A stretch of DNA of 19,265 nt from an uncultured Collinsella sp. (GCA_902490305.1 CABUDI010000031.1:1-19265), one strand, 5' to 3'. Numbered from the stretch's first letter, positions 8,737 through 15,178 are shown. The notes: generated by a model from the letters alone, not told the origin. Made by a program: numbers and translations.

Positions 8737-8765
8737 TTGCGTTACTAGGCTTTAGTGTCTACTAT
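8737..8765 (+). promoter_or_regulatory. cysK promoter
   Basis: TTGCGT (8737-8742), a 17-base spacer and TACTAT (8760-8765) form a good sigma70-type promoter. Transcription would start near 8772, leaving a leader of about 100 nt before the cysK ATG. The -35 sits inside CCTATTGCGTTACTAGG (8733-8749), which has CCTA/TAGG symmetry and repeats the CCTATTGC found at 8686-8693. That placement is what a repressor such as the divergent Rrf2 protein would need. Confidence 0.6.
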
Positions 8766-8793
8766 GCTTGCCAACAGCAAAACGAACAACCTA

Positions 8794-8840
8794 TACGGTT
8801 TGTGGGTTTCGCTGCTACACACACCGTAAAACCACACGGT
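8794..8840 (+). promoter_or_regulatory. Leader hairpins upstream of cysK
   Basis: TACGGTTTGTG (8794-8804) pairs with CACACACCGTA (8818-8828) with one mismatch. ACCGT (8823-8827) can instead pair with ACGGT (8836-8840), so the two hairpins exclude each other. Neither is followed by a U run, and no known riboswitch core is recognisable. The cysK ribosome site TGGAGG (8861-8866) lies 20 bases further on. Confidence 0.4.
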
Positions 8841-8872
8841 ATCCAGTCATTTGAACACTTTGGAGGTTCACC

Positions 8873-9811
8873 ATGAGCAACGTTTACACGTCCATCGATC
8901 AGCTTATCGGCCACACCCCGCTTCTGGAGCTCACTCACTTTGAGGCCGATGAGGACCTCAAGGCCCGCGTGCTCGTCAAGCTGGAATACTTCAACCCCGC
9001 CGGCTCCGTCAAAGACCGCGTCGCCAAGAACATGATCGACGAGGCCGAGAAGGCCGGCAAGCTCGTGCGCGGTGGCGACTACACCATCATCGAGCCCACG
9101 AGCGGCAACACCGGCGTCGGCATCGCCTCGGTGGCGGCTGCCCGCGGCTACAAGGTGATCATCACCATGCCCGAGACCATGTCCGTCGAGCGCCGCAAGC
9201 TTATGCAGGCATATGGCGCACAGCTCGTGCTCACCGACGGCTCCAAGGGCATGAAGGGCGCCATCGCCAAGGCCGAGGAGCTGCAGAAGGAGACGCCCAA
9301 CAGCATTATCGCCGGCCAGTTTGTGAACCCCGCCAACCCCGCCATCCACAAGGCCACGACCGGCCCCGAGATCTGGGACGACACCGACGGCGAGGTCGAC
9401 ATCTTCGTCGCCGGCGTCGGCACCGGCGGCACCGTGACCGGCGTGGGCGAGTTCCTCAAGGAGCAGAACCCCGAAATCAAGGTCGTCGCCGTTGAGCCCG
9501 CCACTTCCCCGGTGCTCTCTAAGGGCCAAGCCGGCCCGCACAAGATCCAGGGTATCGGCGCCGGCTTTGTGCCCGACGTCCTCGACACCCAGGTCTATGA
9601 CGAGATCATCCCCGTCGAGAACGACGACGCCTTTGCCACCGGCCGCGCCGTGGGCCACAAGGAGGGCGTGCTCGTGGGCATTTCGTCCGGCGCCGCCGTG
9701 TGGGCCGCGCTGCAGCTGGCCAAGCGCCCCGAGAACGAGGGCAAGACCATTGTGGCGCTGCTCGCCGACACCGGCGAGCGTTACCTGTCCACGGCGCTCT
9801 TCCAGGACTAG
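8873..9811 (+). CDS. cysK: Cysteine synthase A (O-acetylserine sulfhydrylase)
   Basis: PLP enzyme making L-cysteine from O-acetylserine and sulfide; 312 aa, the normal length. The PLP lysine is Lys47 in NPAGSVKDR. The substrate-binding loop TSGNTG is at 76-81, the PLP phosphate loop GVGTGGT is near 181-187, and GISSGAAV lies near the C-terminus. The sequence is complete without gaps. A strong GGAGG precedes the ATG at 8873. It is divergent from the Rrf2 regulator and lies upstream of mnmA on the same strand, separated by 180 bp containing a hairpin with a T run. CysM-type or cystathionine beta-synthase-like activity cannot be excluded from sequence alone, but the motifs fit CysK best. Codon choice is strongly C/G-ending, suggesting high expression. 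Confidence 0.95.
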   Translation: MSNVYTSIDQLIGHTPLLELTHFEADEDLKARVLVKLEYFNPAGSVKDRVAKNMIDEAEKAGKLVRGGDYTIIEPTSGNTGVGIASVAAARGYKVIITMPETMSVERRKLMQAYGAQLVLTDGSKGMKGAIAKAEELQKETPNSIIAGQFVNPANPAIHKATTGPEIWDDTDGEVDIFVAGVGTGGTVTGVGEFLKEQNPEIKVVAVEPATSPVLSKGQAGPHKIQGIGAGFVPDVLDTQVYDEIIPVENDDAFATGRAVGHKEGVLVGISSGAAVWAALQLAKRPENEGKTIVALLADTGERYLSTALFQD

Positions 9812-9910
9812 GGCCTGTCGCCCATAGGTTGAGCCCGCGGACGAGCCGGTCTCCTCTCTCCCGGCAGCCTGAGCCCATCCAATCAGGGTGTCCCACGAGA
9901 CGTCCGAACT

Positions 9911-9919
9911 TGCTACAAT
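9911..9919 (+). promoter_or_regulatory. Candidate extended -10 promoter of mnmA
   Basis: TGCTACAAT is a good extended -10 element; there is no recognisable -35 at 17 bases upstream. Transcription would begin near 9925, at the base of the hairpin 9924-9951. Confidence 0.4.
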
Positions 9920-9923
9920 GTCT

Positions 9924-9962
9924 GCGGCGCGGAACCAGCCTCCCGCGCCGCTTTTCTTTTTT
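9924..9962 (+). terminator. Terminator-like hairpin between cysK and mnmA
   Basis: Perfect 9-bp GC stem GCGGCGCGG (9924-9932) with CCGCGCCGC (9943-9951), a 10-base loop, then TTTTCTTTTTT. It is a strong intrinsic terminator for read-through from cysK, 113 bp after the cysK stop. Because a promoter-like extended -10 sits just upstream, it could also be the first structure of the mnmA leader. Confidence 0.85.
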
Positions 9963-9991
9963 GGCCACATGCCACCAAGGAGAACCTCCCC

Positions 9992-11092
9992 ATGCACAAC
10001 AAGCGCGTGCTCGTCGCCATGAGCGGCGGCGTCGATTCCAGCGTGACCGCGTACCTGCTCAAAAGCCAGGGCTACGAATGCGTCGGCGCCACCATGCGCC
10101 TCACCTGCCCCGCGCCCGATCCCGTCACGGGCATGAGTAAGGTCGACCGCGACATCGCCGATGCAAAGGCTGTCGCCGAGTGCCTGGGGATGCCCCACCA
10201 TGTGCTCGACCTGCAGCAGGCCTTCGACCGCAACGTTATCGAGCGCTTCGTGACCGCCTATCAGGAGGGGCTGACGCCCAACCCATGCATCATCTGCAAC
10301 CGCCACATTAAGTTTGGCGCATTGCTGGATGCGGCGCTGGATATGGGCTGCGACTACATCGCCACGGGTCATTACGCCAAAACAAGCCAGACAGTAGACG
10401 GCACCTGGCAGCTGCATCGCGGCGAAGATCCCAAAAAGGACCAGAGCTACTTTTTATATTCGCTTACGCAGGAGCGCCTGGCGCACACGATCTTTCCGCT
10501 GGCAGGCCTAGACAAAGAGCGCGACGTGCGCCGCATAGCCGCCGAGCAAGGCTTTACCAACGCCCAGAAGGCCGAAAGCGAGGACATCTGCTTTATTCCA
10601 GACGGTGACTACGCGGGCTATATCGAGCGCCGCTGCGGACATCCCGCTGCACCGGGCGACATTGTGTGGCGCGACGGCAGCGTGGTCGGACGCCATAACG
10701 GCGCGTTGCGCTATACCATCGGCCAGCGCAAGGGCTTGGGCGTCGCGATGGCGCATCCCGTGTATGTGACGGGCGTCGATGCCGCCAACAACACCGTGCA
10801 TCTGGGCGAGGCCGAGGACCTAACGGCCACAGCACTCACGGCCGACGACTGGATCTGGAGCGCCCCTGCCGACCGCATGGAGGCAGAACTCGATGCCGGC
10901 GGCATTCGCGTGGGCGCCAAGTACCGTTACCGTCAGAAAGACCAAGCAGCGACCCTTACGCGCGGCGAAGACGGGCAAATGCTGCTGACTTTTGACGAGC
11001 CGCAGCGAGCCATCGCCCCCGGCCAGGCTGTCGTCGTCTACCGCGGCGACGTCGTCCTCGGCGGCGGCACGGTGACCGGCGCACTTAAGTAG
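9992..11092 (+). CDS. mnmA: tRNA-specific 2-thiouridylase
   Basis: MnmA activates U34 of the Lys, Glu and Gln tRNAs with ATP and replaces O2 with sulfur received as persulfide. It is 366 aa, standard length. The PP-loop AMSGGVDSSV is at 9-18. The catalytic cysteine lies in NPCIICN: Cys102 aligns with the E. coli catalytic Cys102, and Cys99 is extra. The second catalytic cysteine is Cys200 in SEDICFIPDG. TGHYA (125-129) and KDQSYFLY (149-156) are the usual tRNA/ATP motifs, and the C-terminal beta-barrel (GAKYRYRQ, AIAPGQAVVVYRGDVVLGGG) is present. AAGGAG lies 9 bases before the ATG. Its place after rrf2-cysK fits a sulfur-handling block, but the cysteine desulfurase that feeds MnmA is not in this window. 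Confidence 0.96.
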   Translation: MHNKRVLVAMSGGVDSSVTAYLLKSQGYECVGATMRLTCPAPDPVTGMSKVDRDIADAKAVAECLGMPHHVLDLQQAFDRNVIERFVTAYQEGLTPNPCIICNRHIKFGALLDAALDMGCDYIATGHYAKTSQTVDGTWQLHRGEDPKKDQSYFLYSLTQERLAHTIFPLAGLDKERDVRRIAAEQGFTNAQKAESEDICFIPDGDYAGYIERRCGHPAAPGDIVWRDGSVVGRHNGALRYTIGQRKGLGVAMAHPVYVTGVDAANNTVHLGEAEDLTATALTADDWIWSAPADRMEAELDAGGIRVGAKYRYRQKDQAATLTRGEDGQMLLTFDEPQRAIAPGQAVVVYRGDVVLGGGTVTGALK

Positions 11093-11110
11093 CCCCATCC
11101 CCTTCATAAA

Positions 11111-11173
11111 TTGCGGTGAAATAGGGACTGTTTAAGCGTTTAAAACCGCCAAACAGTCCCTATTTCACCGCAA
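11111..11173. repeat. Perfect 23-bp inverted repeat, TTGCGGTGAAAT family, copy 2
   Basis: The left arm 11111-11133 (starts TTGCGGTGAAAT, ends GGGACTGTTT) and right arm 11151-11173 are exact reverse complements around a 17-base loop. It lies 18 bp after mnmA and 55 bp before the end of the convergent peptidase gene. It is the same element as 66-128, also at a gene end. There is no U run on either side, so termination is possible but not shown. Confidence 0.85.
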
Positions 11174-11184
11174 CTTAGAGAGGA

Positions 11185-11220
11185 CGGCCTCGGTCGGTAC
11201 TGCCGTATCAGCCGAGGCCG
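11185..11220 (-). terminator. Hairpin downstream of the M42 peptidase gene
   Basis: CGGCCTCGG (11185-11193) pairs perfectly with CCGAGGCCG (11212-11220) across an 18-base loop, 8 bases after the minus-strand stop at 11229. It is followed on the minus strand by TCCTCTCTAAG, a weak pyrimidine run, so it is a plausible but not textbook terminator. Confidence 0.55.
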
Positions 11221-11228
11221 CTGCATCG

Positions 11229-12272
11229 CTAGCGCTGTACGTAGGCGCGGACGAGCTCGAAGGTGTTGCGCACGCCGTCCATGTGGCTACGCTCGTAGTT
11301 GTGGCTCGCATACACGCCGGGGCCGATCAGACCATGGCGAATGTCGTAGCCGGCAGAGAGCGTGGCTTCGACGTCCGAACCGTAATGCGGATACACGTCG
11401 ATAGCGTAATCGAGCTCAAGCTCGCGCGCGATATTGGACAGCGCCGTCACCAGGTCGTAGTTGTACGGACCGCCCGAATCCTTGGCGCAGATCGACACCA
11501 TGTGCTCGGTGCAGCCTAGGTCGTCGCCCACGCAGCCCATGTCAACGCTGATCATCTCGCGCGTGTCGGCCGGCACGAAGGCGCCGCCGTGGCCCACCTC
11601 CTCGTACACGGTAAAGAGCAGCGAAACCTTGCGCGAAAGCGTCACCTCGCCAGCGGCGACGGCACGCGCCAAGCCCAACAAAATGGCGGCCGATAGCTTG
11701 TCATCCAGGAAGCGGCTCTTAATGTAGCCGCTCTCCGTCACCGTCGTGCGAGGATCCATAGCGATGATGTCGCCGGTCTGAATACCCAGCTCGAGCACAT
11801 CGTCCTTGCTGTCGACGTTCTCGTCGAGCAAGATCTCCATGTTCTTCTCGATGGTCTTGACCGGCTCGTCGGCCACGTGCGCCGAAGGCTCGGTGTTAAG
11901 AACCACGCCCGTGTAGACATTGCCGTCGCGCGTATAAACGGTGCAGTTCTCGCCATCGGCCGTAGACCACTGATGCCCACCAAGCGTCGTGGGACGCAGG
12001 CGGCCATTGTCCTTAATGGAGCGCACCATGGAGCCCAGGGTATCGACATGGCTCGCCAGTACGAGCGGCTCACCCTCGCCACCAAGTTCAACGAGCACGT
12101 TACCCTTATTAGAACGCTCAGGCCCAAACCCCATATCGCGCAGGGTCTCCATCAGATAATCAGTCGCCGCACGGGTATAGCCCGTCGGCGAAGCAATAGA
12201 AGTCAGCGTCTTAAGCTGTCCCGCGATATAGGAGAGCGTCTCCTCTAGAGAAGCATCGATTACAGAAGCCAT
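11229..12272 (-). CDS. M42 family metallo-aminopeptidase
   Basis: 347-aa cytosolic di-metal aminopeptidase of the M42 (glutamyl/deblocking aminopeptidase, FrvX/YsdC-like) family, expected to trim N-terminal residues from peptides as a large tetrahedral oligomer. Numbered from ATG 12272: His75 and Asp77 in ASHVDT; bridging Asp190 in RFLDDK; catalytic Glu224 and ligand Glu225 in YEEVGHGG; Asp244 in SVDMGC; and a last His (324 most likely) in YASHNYERSH. All expected metal and catalytic residues are therefore present. I chose ATG 12272 because GGAAGG lies 6 bases before it; the ATG two codons upstream (12278) touches the ribosome site directly. It is preceded by 600 bp of non-coding DNA rich in dyads and is probably monocistronic. 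Substrate preference cannot be read from the sequence. Confidence 0.93.
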   Translation of the reverse strand: MASVIDASLEETLSYIAGQLKTLTSIASPTGYTRAATDYLMETLRDMGFGPERSNKGNVLVELGGEGEPLVLASHVDTLGSMVRSIKDNGRLRPTTLGGHQWSTADGENCTVYTRDGNVYTGVVLNTEPSAHVADEPVKTIEKNMEILLDENVDSKDDVLELGIQTGDIIAMDPRTTVTESGYIKSRFLDDKLSAAILLGLARAVAAGEVTLSRKVSLLFTVYEEVGHGGAFVPADTREMISVDMGCVGDDLGCTEHMVSICAKDSGGPYNYDLVTALSNIARELELDYAIDVYPHYGSDVEATLSAGYDIRHGLIGPGVYASHNYERSHMDGVRNTFELVRAYVQR

Positions 12273-12308
12273 GTGCATCCTTCCAAGTAAAACTAAGACC
12301 GAGTCCCG

Positions 12309-12399
12309 ATTTTAACCGTTCTGCACGTGCAATGCCCCAGGAGCCGAGCCGCCTCCAGACGTCCCCGCACCGGTTTTGTGCACGTGCACGGTTTACAAT
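12309..12399. repeat. Inverted pair of TGCACGTGCA dyads upstream of the peptidase gene
   Basis: The palindrome TGCACGTGCA occurs at 12322-12331 and 12379-12388 (extended to GTGCACGTGCAC at 12378-12389), with centres 57 bp apart. The flanks are also related in inverse orientation: ATTTTAACCGTT on the left and CGGTTTACAAT on the right. The unit sits 37 bp upstream of the M42 start, where an operator would be expected. Confidence 0.6.
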
Positions 12400-12482
12400 C
12401 TCAATCTTGCATAAATCCTATTGGTATTTGCATAGAAATGAGGCATCTTTTTGCTTCGTCTCAGGGTGCCCCACCTTGGACC

Positions 12483-12718
12483 GTGCAAAAAACGGAGTAT
12501 TCAGCACCGTGGGCCCCAACGGCCCCATCACGAACGACAAAACGACGCGGTTACAGCAGTGTTGCAGGTCGTCGCAAAGCAGAAACTCAGTAACAACCCC
12601 CTCCACTCATCGATAGCCCGCCCACAATGGCTGTCGATGGGCGCCTGCGGATCACTACCGCCCATTCACAACGTTATGCATTTTTAAGAGCTTGTTGAAT
12701 ACTCCCAAAAATGCACGC
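12483..12718. repeat. MITE-like non-coding unit with imperfect terminal inverted repeats
   Basis: CGTGCAAAAAAC plus GGAGTATTCAGCA at the left end and the inverse of CGTGCATTTTTG plus GGAGTATTCAACA at the right end form about 25-base inverted ends that share CGTGCA and GGAGTATTCA. A nested perfect pair, TGCATTTTT (12677-12685) and AAAAATGCA (12707-12715), sits at the right end. CGTCTCAGGG is repeated directly at 12457-12466 and 12768-12777, just outside. No ORF with a ribosome site is present in 12279-12876. Confidence 0.4.
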
Positions 12719-12791
12719 AGGGAAGTGCACCACCTATCCGCAGCGGGCAGTACGCCTTGGTTTTGTCCGTCTCAGGGCATCGACGCAGCAC

Positions 12792-12823
12792 AAAAAGCCC
12801 CGCCGTGCGTAGCACGGCGGGGC
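12792..12823 (-). terminator. Terminator of the fucO-like gene
   Basis: Perfect 12-bp stem GCCCCGCCGTGC (12797-12808) with its complement (12812-12823) and a 3-base loop. On the minus strand it is followed by TTTTTG. It lies 53 bp after the stop codon. Confidence 0.93.
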
Positions 12824-12876
12824 CAGCGGCACGTCAAAAGACCATACACCTACGGGCGAAGGACCACCAAACTGGG

Positions 12877-14043
12877 CTAGGCAGCCGGGCAGATCTTCTT
12901 GAAGAGCTCGATGACGTCGTCGAGCGTTGCCTCGCGCGGGTTACCCGGGAAACAAGCGTCGGCCATGGCGTCCTTGGCCAGGACCTCGATCTCGTCAGCC
13001 TTCATGGCCTCGCAGACGTGCGGGATATTCACGTCGGCGGAAAGCTGCTTGACGGCGGCGATAGCGGCGTCGGCAGCCTCGTCGGTGCTCATGCCCGTGG
13101 TGTCAACGCCCATGGCGACGGCAACCTTGGCCAGACGCTCGGCGCAAACCGGCTTGTTGAACTCCATGGCGATCGGCAGCAGCATGGCGCAAGCGACGCC
13201 GTGCGGGGTGTCGTAGTGAGCGGACAGGGTGTGAGCCATGGCGTGGTCGATGCCCAGGCCAACATTGGAGAAGCCCATGCCGGCGACATACTGGCCAAGG
13301 GCCATGCCCTCGCGGCCGGAGCCGGGCTGGCCGGACTTGGCCTCGGCAACGGAGTCGCGTAGGTTCTCGCTGATCAGCTTGATGGCCTCAAAGTGGAACA
13401 TGTCGGAGAGCTCCCAAGCGCCCTTGGTGGTATAGCCCTCGATGGCGTGGGTCAGAGCGTCCATGCCGGTGGAGGCGGTCAGGCCGGCGGGCATGGAAGC
13501 CATCATGTCGGGGTCGACGACGGCGACCTCGGGGGCGTCGTTGGTGTCGACGCACACGAACTTGCGGACCTTCTCGGGGTCGGTGATGACGTAGTTGATG
13601 GTCACCTCGGCAGCGGTACCGGCGGTCGTCGGCACGGCGATGGTGAACACGGCGTGGTTCTTAGTGGGAGCAACGCCCTCGAGGCTGCGGACATCGGCGA
13701 ACTCGGGGTTGTTGATGATGATGCCGATGGCCTTGGCGGTGTCCATGGAGGAGCCGCCACCGATGGTCACGATAGCGTCAGCCTCGGCGGCCTTGAAGGC
13801 CTCGACGCCGTCCTTGACGTTCTGAATCGTGGGGTTGGGCTTGATCTCGGAGTAGAGGCTCCAAGCGATGCCGGCGGCGTCGAGCTCGTCGGTCACCTTA
13901 GCGGTAACGCCAAACTTGACCAGATCGGGGTCGGAGCAGACGAAGATCTTCTTGTAGCCGCGACGCTGGAGCTCGCCGGGGATCTCCTTGATGGCGCCGG
14001 AACCATGATAAGAGATGGTATTGAGAACGAAACGATTAGCCAT
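12877..14043 (-). CDS. fucO: Lactaldehyde reductase (FucO-type iron-containing alcohol dehydrogenase)
   Basis: 388-aa group III iron-dependent alcohol dehydrogenase that reduces L-lactaldehyde to 1,2-propanediol with NADH, the anaerobic redox-balancing step of fucose and rhamnose breakdown. It follows E. coli FucO closely through the protein, for example NNPEFADVRSLEGV, PTTAGTAAEVTINYVITD, RKFVCVD and GMGFSNVGLG. The NAD-binding GGGSSMD is at 95-101. Metal ligands are Asp195, His199, His267 and His281, all present. I chose ATG 14043 rather than the upstream ATG at 14085 because GGGAGG lies 6 bases before it and the family starts with MANR. No fucose or rhamnose genes are next to it, and closely related enzymes act on other short aldehydes, so the physiological substrate is inferred. 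Strong terminator downstream; paired AAAGCGTT sites upstream suggest catabolite-type control. Confidence 0.93.
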   Translation of the reverse strand: MANRFVLNTISYHGSGAIKEIPGELQRRGYKKIFVCSDPDLVKFGVTAKVTDELDAAGIAWSLYSEIKPNPTIQNVKDGVEAFKAAEADAIVTIGGGSSMDTAKAIGIIINNPEFADVRSLEGVAPTKNHAVFTIAVPTTAGTAAEVTINYVITDPEKVRKFVCVDTNDAPEVAVVDPDMMASMPAGLTASTGMDALTHAIEGYTTKGAWELSDMFHFEAIKLISENLRDSVAEAKSGQPGSGREGMALGQYVAGMGFSNVGLGIDHAMAHTLSAHYDTPHGVACAMLLPIAMEFNKPVCAERLAKVAVAMGVDTTGMSTDEAADAAIAAVKQLSADVNIPHVCEAMKADEIEVLAKDAMADACFPGNPREATLDDVIELFKKICPAA

Positions 14044-14102
14044 TGATAGCCTCCCATCGTGTGCGGGGCATCCATTACGCCCCACGCTATGAGTCCCATC
14101 CT

Positions 14103-14157
14103 AACGCTTTTGAAACAAAAAACGCGTGAGAACGTCAAACTATTTAAAGCGTTTCAA
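14103..14157. promoter_or_regulatory. Inverted AAAGCGTT sites upstream of fucO
   Basis: AACGCTTT (14103-14110) and AAAGCGTT (14146-14153) are exact inverses 35 bases apart. The second, extended to TTAAAGCGTTTCAA (14144-14157), agrees at 12 of 14 positions with the Gram-positive catabolite-responsive element pattern TGWAARCGYTWNCW. They lie 60-115 bp upstream of the fucO start. A possible -35, TTGACG (minus, 14133-14138), lies between them but I see no good -10. Confidence 0.45.
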
Positions 14158-14161
14158 CAGA

Positions 14162-14203
14162 CGATGAAAAATATTGCGGCAAAGGGACAGCCCCTTTGCC
14201 GCA
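14162..14203 (-). terminator. Terminator of the yoaK-like gene
   Basis: Perfect 12-bp stem TGCGGCAAAGGG (14175-14186) with CCCTTTGCCGCA (14192-14203) and a 5-base loop. On the minus strand it is followed by ATATTTTTC. It begins 5 bases after the stop codon at 14209. Confidence 0.88.
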
Positions 14204-14208
14204 TTCGG

Positions 14209-14925
14209 TTACTTTCGGCAGCCCTCTTTCCAAGCCTCGGCCGCAACCTTCCAGCGTAAGCGCAAGTCGCGCTCGCGGTCGATGAACATGATGGCAAACG
14301 CGACAAACAGCAGCAAGCTCGCCACGACGATGGCGTGCAGGCCCATGCGCTCAATACACCAGTTGCCCAACACGGCGCCAAACACAAAGGTAAAGATCAC
14401 GCCAAAGTACAGCAGGCCGTTTTCCAAAAAGCCGCGCCTGTGGGTGATGATGTAATCGTCCACGTTTTGCAGCGCGTTGCGCAAGTTGCCGATGCACATG
14501 GTCGTAGCGATGCCGTGACCGTGGATCTTGCGGAAGCTCTCGACCTGCATGCCGCAGGCAAACGAGGTAAGGCAGTTGGCGAGCAGGTTGTAACCGCCAC
14601 CGGGGATAAAGCTCACGCCCAGCAAGATGACGGCTTCAAAGAACACCGTCACCTGACGCCAGTGGATCACGCTGCCAAACCGCTCGTGCACCAGGTCGGC
14701 AAGCATAATGCCCACGGCAAACGACACCACGGGGAAGAAATAGCGCCCCGCCAGCGCCCAGTTGCCCTCCGAGATGCTCACGCCCACCAGCAAGATGTTG
14801 CCCGTCTGCGCGTTGGCGAAAACATGGTCGCGCCCAATGTACGAATACACGTCCATAAAGCCACCGGCGAGCGCCAAGATGATGCCCAGCTCAATAGACT
14901 CCGATATCTGTTTGGCACGCTGCAT
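14209..14925 (-). CDS. YoaK/DUF1275 family membrane protein
   Basis: 238-aa integral membrane protein with about six hydrophobic segments. The N-terminal GIILALAGGFMDVYSYIGRDHVFANAQTGNILLVG is the family hallmark (a helix ending in GG-x-x-D-x-x-S/Y, then the conserved A-x-x-QTGN). The central YNLLANCLTSFACGMQVESFRKIHG and C-terminal GVIFTFVFGAVLGNW also match. The function of the family is unknown. I chose ATG 14925 because AAGGAGG lies about 10 bases upstream; the frame stays open for another 54 codons, but that extension is hydrophilic and unlike the family. It is divergent from ygiQ across about 250 bp and has its own terminator. Confidence 0.9.
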   Translation of the reverse strand: MQRAKQISESIELGIILALAGGFMDVYSYIGRDHVFANAQTGNILLVGVSISEGNWALAGRYFFPVVSFAVGIMLADLVHERFGSVIHWRQVTVFFEAVILLGVSFIPGGGYNLLANCLTSFACGMQVESFRKIHGHGIATTMCIGNLRNALQNVDDYIITHRRGFLENGLLYFGVIFTFVFGAVLGNWCIERMGLHAIVVASLLLFVAFAIMFIDRERDLRLRWKVAAEAWKEGCRK

Positions 14926-15107
14926 CGTCGTGCATCCTCCTTGTTGACGACTCTCTCGTGCGTTGGCGGAAATATAGCCGCCGTTCATACTGTAACCCAT
15001 TGACAACATGGCGTGCGCGCGAGACGGGTTCTCCAACGCGCAGATACACAGTCTGGAAACAAACGACTGGCTCAGCGACGCTCTCACTCACCAGCTCATG
15101 TACTCCC

Positions 15108-15147
15108 CCAGTCTTTTTAGCCCCGCCCCAAAAAGACTGGTTACAAT
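15108..15147 (+). promoter_or_regulatory. Dyad and -10 element upstream of ygiQ
   Basis: CCAGTCTTTTT (15108-15118) and AAAAAGACTGG (15130-15140) are perfect 11-bp inverted arms around AGCCCCGCCCC. A -10-like TACAAT (15142-15147) follows directly, 32 bp before the GTG start, so the dyad covers the expected -35 region. It could be an operator, or a hairpin on incoming transcripts. Confidence 0.45.
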
Positions 15148-15178
15148 TACGTGCAGCATACAGACACCGGGAGGGATC

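Noticed and set aside
8764..8829. Short ORF (21 codons) that could be a cysK leader peptide
   Set aside because: Its ATG lies inside the predicted -10 hexamer, upstream of the expected transcription start. It has no ribosome site and no run of cysteine codons.
8762..10417. 551-codon open frame antisense to cysK and the start of mnmA
   Set aside because: Gly/Ala/His/Asp-rich low-complexity translation mirrors the cysK codons. No ribosome site or family match.
12279..12876. Small protein genes in the 600-bp gap
   Set aside because: Several ATG-started frames of 60-94 codons exist, but none has a ribosome site or recognisable composition, and they overlap one another on both strands and run across the dyads.
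12757..13362. Open frames antisense to fucO (also 13393-14046)
   Set aside because: Gly/Asp/Val-rich shadows of the dehydrogenase; the plus strand here also contains the fucO terminator.
14926..15087. N-terminal extension of the yoaK-like ORF to 15087
   Set aside because: A strong AAGGAGG precedes ATG 14925, and the extra 54 residues are hydrophilic and not part of the family.
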